Shown here: in pieces, positions 1 to 6,500 of the stretch
How positions within the stretch are numbered: the stretch's first letter is position 1
How the letters are laid out: each line of letters begins with the position of its first letter
Assembly (NCBI GenBank): GCA_020430675.1
Contig: JAGQJJ010000123.1
Span: 1-8,629, forward strand
Direction of reading: 5' to 3'
DNA: 8,629 nt
Source: Myxococcales bacterium
GTDB lineage: Bacteria; Myxococcota; Bradymonadia; UBA7976; UBA1532
The notes under the pieces: generated by a model
Database searches by the model: none
Told to the model about the DNA's origin: nothing
The model's input: only the letters and a program-made list of their open reading frames with translations
Position numbers and translations under genes: made by a program

Positions 1-260
1 CGTCGAACGACGGCCTGGGCCCCGGCGGCCGAATCGAAGGCATCGGCGGCGGCATTCCGCCGATCTTTGTCGGCGCGGCGTTCCATCTGCTGCCCTATGG
101 CAGCGTCTCGGTGGGGCGCACGCTCATGCGGCAGCGGCACAGCGCGCTCGATGGGGAAAAGGCCGACGCGGCGTCGGCGCTGTACGTTGGATTTTCTTTG
201 CAGATCAACGTGGTACAGGCCATCGGCAAGCCCTTCCGCGAGGAGCAGGTGCGACCATGA
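1..260 (+). CDS. C-terminal part of a beta-rich, probably outer-membrane protein (5' end outside window)
   Basis: A reading frame is open from base 3 to a TGA at 258-260, giving 85 visible residues with the start codon beyond the window. The visible part opens with a Gly-rich stretch (GPGGRIEGIGGGIPP). It continues with alternating hydrophobic and polar residues (FVGAAFHLLPYGSVSVGRTLM, then ALYVGFSLQINVVQAIG) that look like amphipathic beta strands of a barrel or beta-sandwich. The short charged end is KPFREEQVRP. Barrels often end in a terminal aromatic residue, which is absent here, so the outer-membrane reading is an inference from strand pattern only. The stop overlaps the start of the next gene in ATGA, so this is the first visible gene of a translationally coupled plus-strand cluster. 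I do not recognise the family, and the function is unknown. Confidence 0.7.
   Translation, partial: SNDGLGPGGRIEGIGGGIPPIFVGAAFHLLPYGSVSVGRTLMRQRHSALDGEKADAASALYVGFSLQINVVQAIGKPFREEQVRP
240..245 (+). promoter_or_regulatory. Ribosome binding site of the 101-residue gene
   Basis: GAGGAG lies 11 bases before the ATG at 257, inside the end of the upstream reading frame. It supports ATG 257 as a genuine start, coupled to the upstream gene by the ATGA overlap. Confidence 0.55.
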
Positions 261-562
261 ACTACCTGACCAACGTGCAGATCGGCGGGTCGGACGGCGA
301 CTTCACGGCGCGGGCGACCTATGACGCCGACGCCGAGGCGCGGCTGCGGGTGAGCTGGCGCGGCGACTTCTCGGTGACGGTGCGAGGGGCGGCGTCCGAA
401 GGCGAAGGCGCGGCCTCGGTGGTGGCGCCCGCCGGCTACGGCCAGGTGGCGGTGCTGCGGTTGCACATCGAAGCCACCGGTGCCGAGGCGTCGTGCGCGC
501 TGGTCTTCAGCCTCGTCGGCACCGGGCGGCAGGTCGTGCGGGTCGTGCAGGTCGAGCCATGA
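257..562 (+). CDS. Small beta-rich hypothetical protein (101 aa)
   Basis: The protein starts MNYLTNVQIGGSDGDF and has 101 residues. Its start overlaps the previous stop by four bases (ATGA, 257-260), and its own stop overlaps the next start in the same way (ATGA, 559-562). It has a GAGGAG ribosome site. There is no signal peptide, lipobox or membrane segment, and only one cysteine (near residue 80). The sequence alternates short polar and hydrophobic stretches (ARLRVSWRGDFSVTV, QVAVLRLHIEA, SCALVFSLVG, QVVRVVQVEP), which suggests a small all-beta domain. I do not recognise the family. Position between an exported beta protein and a lipoprotein suggests a role with them, but with no export signal of its own it should stay in the cytoplasm unless another route exists. 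The tight double overlap is the main evidence that the gene is real. Confidence 0.62.
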   Translation: MNYLTNVQIGGSDGDFTARATYDADAEARLRVSWRGDFSVTVRGAASEGEGAASVVAPAGYGQVAVLRLHIEATGAEASCALVFSLVGTGRQVVRVVQVEP

Positions 563-2013
563 ACCGCGTTGCCCCGCTCCTCGTGCTCGGGGTGGCGCTC
601 GCCGCCTGCGACTCGCCGGTCGAGCCCATCGACGGTCCGTTGCTGGCGATCGAGCGCTACGTGCCCGCCGCGCGGGCCAATGAGCTGCTGGCTGATGACG
701 GCCCCGCCGATTGTTACGCGGTCTGCCCCGGCGCGGCGGCGCTGCCGCCCGAGGCGCTGGTGACCCGCGAGCCGTGCGGTGCGCTGCGCGATGAGGCCTG
801 CGCGCTGCGCGGCGGCGCCGATCGCCTGCGGGTCACCGCCTGGTACGCCGGCCTCGACTTCGAGCGCCCGAGCGACGCGCCGGCGACCGAGTTCGACCTT
901 TTGCTCGACGGCGAAGTGGTCGACCCAAACGCCTCGGTCACCAGGTATTTTCACGCCGGCGCCGTGGCCGATGTGGGCTTCTTGACCCTGCCGCCGCGCG
1001 CGGCCGCCGAGCTGCGTGTGCGGGCCCAGGCCGTGGGTGAGGCGGGCTTTGCGGCGCTGTCCGGCGCCTTCTCGCTCGGCGCGCCGCTGCCCACGCTCTT
1101 GATCGCGCGTTGCCCGACGCCCGGCGCGGCGTGCGGCGCGTTGGCCCATACCGGCGATCTGGCCATTCAGTACCGCGGGCCGACCGGGCTGGCCGAAGCG
1201 GCGACGGTGATCACCCGGCTCGACGGCGTGCCCGACCAGCACTACGACGCGCTGCCGCTGACCACCGAGGGCGGCGAGGCGGTGCTCGATCTGGCGGTGC
1301 CGGTGCCCGACACGGCAGCGCGCGCCACCTGGCACATCGAGGTGGTGCACGGCGATCTGCGCGTCGGCCGCGACGTGACGCTGACGCCGCCCGCGCTGGC
1401 CGCCGGCCGGCCGCTGCGTCTTGAGGTGAGCGGCTGCACGGCGCCCTGCGCGGCCAATGTGGGCCGCGTCGTGGCCACGCTCTTTGCGCCGGCAGGCTTC
1501 GGCGACAACCCGCTGCCGCTGGTCAGCGCCATCGATGGCGAGGCGCCCGACAACGCGATCGACGTGACGCTCGTCGCCGACGGCGCGGGCGGGCTTGTGG
1601 GCGCCGTCTCGCTCGCGGTGCCCGACGCGCCAGGCACGACGTGGCGGTTGTCGACGTCGGGCGCCAGCTTCCGGTTGGAGCGCAGCTTTGCGCTGGTCGA
1701 CCCGCCGCTCTCGGTCACCGCGCTGGCGTGCCCGGCCGGCGCCGCCTGCCGCGTGGCCGCGGGCACGCCGGTCGACGTGCAGGTGCGCGCCCCGGCCGGC
1801 CTCAATGCCAGCAGCGCGGCGGTGCGCAGCCTCATCAACGGGCGCCAGCTCGATGAGCCGATCGACCTGCACCTCGGGCGGCTCGGCGATGAGAAGGTGG
1901 GCACGCTCCAGATCGTGGCCCCCGACGCGGCCGGCGCGGTCTGGCAGCTCGCCGCGCAGGTGGGTGAGACCGAGGTGCAAAGCGGGCCGATCACCCTCGA
2001 CCCGGCGCCTTGA
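559..2013 (+). CDS. Lipoprotein with four tandem Ig-like Cys-pair modules (484 aa)
   Basis: The start at ATG 559 gives a classic lipoprotein signal: MNR, a hydrophobic run, then the lipobox L14-A15-A16-C17. The frame is open further upstream (to about 493), but only this start yields the lipobox, and it overlaps the previous stop as ATGA. Residues 18-70 form a linker with C52 and C56. Four modules of roughly 100 residues follow. Each has a Cys pair (73/81, 185/192, 293/297, 391/397) and a D-G or N-G turn about 30-37 residues after the second Cys (118, 223, 327, 428). Modules 2-4 also share a Trp 65-66 residues after it (W258, W362, W462). Predicted short beta strands fit Ig- or fibronectin-like folds; this is inferred from pattern. 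Asp at position 18, after the lipidated Cys, is an inner-membrane retention signal in enterobacteria, but that rule may not hold here. The exact role is unknown; a surface or periplasmic scaffold or adhesin is plausible. Confidence 0.85.
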   Translation: MNRVAPLLVLGVALAACDSPVEPIDGPLLAIERYVPAARANELLADDGPADCYAVCPGAAALPPEALVTREPCGALRDEACALRGGADRLRVTAWYAGLDFERPSDAPATEFDLLLDGEVVDPNASVTRYFHAGAVADVGFLTLPPRAAAELRVRAQAVGEAGFAALSGAFSLGAPLPTLLIARCPTPGAACGALAHTGDLAIQYRGPTGLAEAATVITRLDGVPDQHYDALPLTTEGGEAVLDLAVPVPDTAARATWHIEVVHGDLRVGRDVTLTPPALAAGRPLRLEVSGCTAPCAANVGRVVATLFAPAGFGDNPLPLVSAIDGEAPDNAIDVTLVADGAGGLVGAVSLAVPDAPGTTWRLSTSGASFRLERSFALVDPPLSVTALACPAGAACRVAAGTPVDVQVRAPAGLNASSAAVRSLINGRQLDEPIDLHLGRLGDEKVGTLQIVAPDAAGAVWQLAAQVGETEVQSGPITLDPAP

Positions 2014-3243
2014 TCAGTATCCGAGCCGTTCCGCCACCGAGCGCGTGACCGCGCGGATGCGGTCGCGCTCCGCCGGTGTGAACTCGGGCCGGTAATAGTC
2101 CGGCGCGGACAGCCGCGCAGCGTATTCGGCGCGCGTGGCGGCAAACGGCGACGGATCCAACTCCGCGTGGCCCAGCATGCGGTCGATGGTGCGGCCGGGC
2201 GCGGCGATCAGATCTTCGTAGCGCACCAGCAACAGATGCGGCGCGACCGCCGGATCATCAAGCAATTCGAGCACATGCGAATAGATCGATCGCCAGTGCA
2301 GCGCATAGCCACGCACCGCGTCGCCGCCCGCCCAGGCCCGCTGGATGGTGCGCACGGCGGTCGCGTCGCCGGCATGGATCGGTCGCCGCGCCGGCCCGTG
2401 CTCGAAGTGCCCCATGCCGGCTCGCACGGTCGCCGCGCGCGGCTCGCGGGCGTCGATCTCGGCGAGCACGCGGTCGTGTTTCATCATCGAGGCGATCTGC
2501 TCGAACGGGTCGCGCACCATCACGATGAAGCGCGCATCGGGCAGCAGACCCAGCAGGTAACGCACCCGCGTGACGTTGTAGTTGGCCTTGGCGACATAGC
2601 GCGCCTTGCCGCGCGCCAGCAGCAGCTTGCGCAGCGTGGCGGTGTAGAACCGGTCGAAGGCGCGGTTCGGGTGGGCCGGGTCGAGCACCGCCGGCAGGCT
2701 CGGGTCGTGCACGCTCGGAAAGCCGCGAATCCAAAGCGGCTCTTCGCCCGCTTCCGGGCTGGCCCGGGTGACCATGATGCGGTCGCGATGCGGGCGCTCT
2801 TGCGGTTGATCGGCGTCGATGCCCATGCGCTGCACGACCAGGCGATCCCAGAGCCAAGGCAGATGGGGGCAGAGCAGATCGGCGTAGCGGAAGGTCGCTG
2901 CGTCGGGGTGCCGGGCGAGCATTTCGAGCGTGATCGTGGTGCCGGCGCGGGTCATGCCGGTGATGTAGACCGGTCGATCGAGGCGGACAGACCGCAGGCG
3001 CCGCCAGAGCAGGGCGTCTTCGAGGCGGGCGAGCGTGGCCCACAGACCCGGCAGGTGGCGGCCGATCCAGCCGAGCACGAAGGCGCCCGGCGGGAACTCA
3101 AAGTCATGGGCCTTGCGGGGGTTGATCGGCCGCGGCCGGGGCGCCACCCGCAGGGAAGGGGGCAGCGGCACGGTCGTGCGCGGGTCGCCGGCGAGCGCGT
3201 CGATCGATGGGCCCAAGGAAGAAGGCGCGGCGGTGGTTGCCAT
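2014..3243 (-). CDS. Sulfotransferase family protein (409 aa)
   Basis: The protein should transfer a sulfo group from PAPS to an acceptor in the cytoplasm. The 5'-phosphosulfate loop is seen at about residues 92-107 (VYITGMTRAGTTITLEML), preceded by basic residues. The 3'-phosphate site is at about 238-254 (ARFIVMVRDPFEQIASMMK), with R244 and S252 in the expected places. A late LLVRYEDLIAAPGRTIDRML segment (338-357) is typical of the family. Residues 1-45 are a Pro/Arg-rich extension without an export signal. Length fits Sulfotransfer_3-type (PF13469-like) bacterial enzymes. The start at 3243 has a GAGGTG ribosome site four bases before the ATG. Its stop abuts the stop of the convergent lipoprotein gene. 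The acceptor (carbohydrate, lipid or protein) cannot be deduced. The upstream same-strand gene is separated from it by a likely terminator, so independent transcription is probable. Confidence 0.93.
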   Translation of the reverse strand: MATTAAPSSLGPSIDALAGDPRTTVPLPPSLRVAPRPRPINPRKAHDFEFPPGAFVLGWIGRHLPGLWATLARLEDALLWRRLRSVRLDRPVYITGMTRAGTTITLEMLARHPDAATFRYADLLCPHLPWLWDRLVVQRMGIDADQPQERPHRDRIMVTRASPEAGEEPLWIRGFPSVHDPSLPAVLDPAHPNRAFDRFYTATLRKLLLARGKARYVAKANYNVTRVRYLLGLLPDARFIVMVRDPFEQIASMMKHDRVLAEIDAREPRAATVRAGMGHFEHGPARRPIHAGDATAVRTIQRAWAGGDAVRGYALHWRSIYSHVLELLDDPAVAPHLLLVRYEDLIAAPGRTIDRMLGHAELDPSPFAATRAEYAARLSAPDYYRPEFTPAERDRIRAVTRSVAERLGY

Positions 3244-3247
3244 GGGG

Positions 3248-3253
3248 CACCTC
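3248..3253 (-). promoter_or_regulatory. Ribosome binding site of the sulfotransferase gene
   Basis: On the minus strand this reads GAGGTG, four bases before the ATG at 3243. It fixes that start over other in-frame choices. Confidence 0.6.
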
Positions 3254-3346
3254 GCGCGTGGTCGAAGGATCGGTCTTGAGGCACTGCACGGCGCGTGCCG
3301 CGCGAAACGGGGGCAATACCCGCAAAAAGGAGTGATTTTCGGGACA

Positions 3347-3373
3347 CCGGGTGGGGCGATCGGCCCCGCCCGG
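3347..3373 (-). terminator. Strong inverted repeat after the MopE-like gene (probable terminator)
   Basis: The arms CCGGG-x-GGGGC and GCCCC-x-CCCGG enclose a five-base loop. The stem is 5+5 base pairs with one central mismatch on the minus strand; on the plus strand that position is a G-U pair. It begins 13 bases after the stop of the MopE-like gene and about 100 bases before the sulfotransferase start. A clean U run does not follow directly on the minus strand; the nearest T5 run is about 18 bases further on. Termination is therefore likely but may not be classically Rho-independent. The 3244-3386 gap otherwise shows no clear promoter. Confidence 0.55.
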
Positions 3374-3386
3374 TAACGTCACCGCG

Positions 3387-3545
3387 TCAGCAGCACTGCA
3401 AGCGGATGCACTGGTCGAGCCACACTTCGAGCAGCTCTTCGCATTGCGCCTGGGGGTAGCCCAGGTTGATGCAGTCGCGGGTGTGGCGCTGGCCCTGTTC
3501 GCGGCAGGCCACGGCGCAGACCGGGTTGATGCCCTCTTCTTCGCA
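3387..3545 (-). other. Eight-cysteine C-terminal tail of the MopE-like protein
   Basis: Residues 1396-1447 have the spacing C-x8-C-x3-C-x10-C-x9-C-x10-C-x4-C-C, ending exactly at the stop with a Cys pair. The stretch between cysteines is charged and helix-prone (for example EELLEVWLDQ), unlike the beta-rich body. It could be a disulfide-locked helical cap or a secretion or anchoring signal; neither role can be shown from sequence. Confidence 0.6.
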
Positions 3546-6500
3546 GCTCAGGCCGCCGTCGGTCATGCTGACGTTCACGTCGCCGTGCCCGTTGCGCACA
3601 TCGCCGCCGAGGGTCTCGCGCGACCAATCGAACCACATCGAAGCGCCCAGGGTGGCATCCTTGCCATTGGCCAGCATGCCGAACTGGAACGGGTACTGCC
3701 CGTTCGCCGGCCGCTGGGTGAGCGGCACCACCTCTTCGGGGCGGGCCAGCGTGCCATTGGCCAGATCGTAGTAATGCCAAAGATCGGTCACCGCGGGCGT
3801 CTGCAGGGCCGGCAGCTCGATCTTGGGACCACCAAACGCCGCGCCCTGGCCGCGATAGCGGAGGTCGAGGGTGACCACCCACTCCTGATCGAGCACGCCA
3901 GGGCCGCCGCCGAGGTCGAAGATATAGGCGGTCGAGACCAGCAGCGCGGTGCCATCGGGGCGCACGACAAAGCGCCCGTCTTCGCGGAACCGCATGCGCA
4001 CCAGGTGGCCCGGCGCGTTGAAGTCGGGCAGCCACAGGGCATGGCCGCCCGCGTACTCGGTGACCGCGTACTCTTCGATGTCGACGCCTTCGTCGACCTC
4101 GCCGTCGCAGTCGTTGTCGGCGGTATCGCAGATCTCATCGGCCGGCGCGCCGGGGGTGCACGAGTCGACGAGGCAGCCGTTGATGCAGGCGACCTGACCC
4201 TGCGCGGCGCAGGCGCCGACGCCGCACTCGCTGGGCACGGGCGCGATGCCCTCATCGGTGGCGCCGTCGCAGTCATTGTCCACGCCGTCGCAGACCTCAT
4301 CGCTCGGCGCGCCAGGCTGCGCGTCGCACGTCGTGCCGCCCTCATCATCGCAGACGCGGTGACCTTCGGCCGCGCAGGCGCCGACACCGACCTGGCAGGG
4401 CGCGCCGACGTCAAAGCCCTCGTCAACCGCGCCGTCATGGTCATTGTCGATGTCGTCGCAGACCTCAGGCGGCGCCGTGCAGCCCTCATCTTCGAGCGGA
4501 TCGGCGTCGAGGTTGAAGTCGCCGACGCCCTCGCGCACCGCGCCGTTGTCGCTGACCCGGCGCCAGAAGAACCAGAACGACAGGCCAAAGTCGGCGTCCT
4601 TGTTGTTCGCCGCCCAGCCGAGCTGAAGCGGGAAGTGGCCATCGGCGGGGCGCATGGTGATGGTCACGGTGTCATGCGGGCCGATGAAGGTGCCGCCGGT
4701 GACATCCCAGTACTCCCACAGATCGCTGATGGCCGGCGGTTGCAGGGCCGGGCGCTCGATCTTGGGCCCGCCGAACTCGGGGCCGATGCCGCGATCGGTC
4801 AGGTCGACCGAGATCGACCACTCCTGGCCGGCGGGCAGCGGGCCGCTGAAGACATACGCGGTGCCGGTGATGCTGCCGGTGCCATCGGTGCGCAGCGTCA
4901 GGCGCGCGTCGTCGCGGAACTGGAGCTGCACGTGGTTCGGCGTGAAGCCGGGCAGGTCGATGGCATGGCCGTTGGCCGCGTATTCGTTGAGCGCATAGAC
5001 CCGCGCGCCCTCGTCGGTCTCGCCGTCGCAGTCATTGTCGACCGCGTCGCAGACCTCGTCGCCCGGGGCGCCCGGCGTGCACGAGTCGACGAGGCAGCCA
5101 TCGATGCACGCGATCTCGCCCTGCGCCGCGCAGGCGCCTTCACCGCACTCGCTGGGCACCGGCGCGATGTCTTCGTCGACCGCGCCGTCGCAGTCATTGT
5201 CTTCGCCGTCGCAGATCTCATCGCCGGCTTCGGCGGGCGGCGGTGCGTTGCAGGCCGCGCCGCCGTCGGCGGTGCACTCGACGGAGCCGTCGGTGGCGCA
5301 GGCGCCCTCGCCCTGATGGCAGGCGGCGCCGACGTTGAAGCCTTCATCGATCGCGCCATCGAGGTCATTGTCGATGCCATCGCAGACCTCGTCCTGCGGC
5401 GTGCAGCCCTCGCCGCCGATCAGCTCGGCGTCGGGGTTCAGGTCGCCGCGGCTCTCGATGACCCGCCCGTCCGCATCGGTGCGCACGTAGTAGAACCACA
5501 TGGCAGCGCCCAGGTTGTGGTTCTTCTGGTTCGCGCCCAGGCCGAGCTGGAACGGGTAGTTGCCGCTGCGCGGGCGCTGTTCGAGCGTCACCACCGAGCC
5601 CGGACGGGTCATGGTGCCGCCGATCATGTCCCAGTACTGCCAAAGGTCGGTGACCTCGGGCGTCAGCCACAGCTCGCGCACGAACGGCCCGCCGAACTCG
5701 GGGCCCTGGCCGCGATAGACGAAGTCCATGTGCACATGCCATTGCTCGCCGAGATCACCGGGGCCGCTCTCGATGATGCGGACGCTCGCGGTGCCGTCGA
5801 GGGTGGCGGTGCCATCCTCGTCGACGACAAAGCGCATGTCATCCTCAAGATGCCAGCGATAGATGCCGTCGCCGTTGAAGTCCCAGGCCATCAAGCCATA
5901 GCCGGGGCCGTCTTCATGGTCGCTGAAGCGATAGACCAGGCGACCTTCGTCGATGGCGCCGTCGCAGTCATTGTCGGCCTCGTCGCAGATCTCATCGCTC
6001 GGGCGGCCGGGGCGGCAGGTATCGGTCAGCTTGCCGGCGTTGCACACCTGCCGGCCGTCGCGGCGGCACTCGCCCACGCCGCAATGGGTGACCTGCGGGC
6101 GGATGTCTTCATCGGTCCTGCCATCGCAGTCGTTGTCGACGGCGTCGCAGGCCTCGGGCAGCGCCTTGCCGGGGGTGCAGGTGTCGATGCGGCGGCCCTT
6201 GTCGCAGACGATCTGGCCCACCGCCCCGCAGGCGCCCACGCCGCAGGCCGAGGGCACCGGCGCGATGCCTTCGTCGGCGGCGCCGTCGCAGTCATTGTCG
6301 ACCGCGTCGCAGACCTCGGCGCCGGGCTTGCCCGGGGTGCAACTGTCGACAAACTCGCCGTCGACGCAGACCGAGTTGCCGCGCGCGGCGCACGCCCCGA
6401 CGCCGCAACGGGTCGGGCGCGGCGCGACGTCCTCGTCGATCTTGCCATCGCAGTCATCGTCTTCGCCGTTGCACTGCTCGACGCCGGGCTTGCCGGGCGT

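Noticed and set aside
493..558. Upstream start extending the lipoprotein by 22 residues
   Set aside because: It would place the lipobox signal internally and overlap the 101-residue gene by about 70 bases; ATG 559 gives a clean lipoprotein signal.
436..1980. A 514-residue minus-strand open frame opposite the lipoprotein gene
   Set aside because: Arg/His/Gly-rich antisense composition with no motif; the plus strand has a lipobox, phased modules and ATGA coupling.
2167..3279. A 370-residue plus-strand open frame opposite the sulfotransferase
   Set aside because: Same antisense effect; the minus-strand frame has clear PAPS-binding motifs and a ribosome site.
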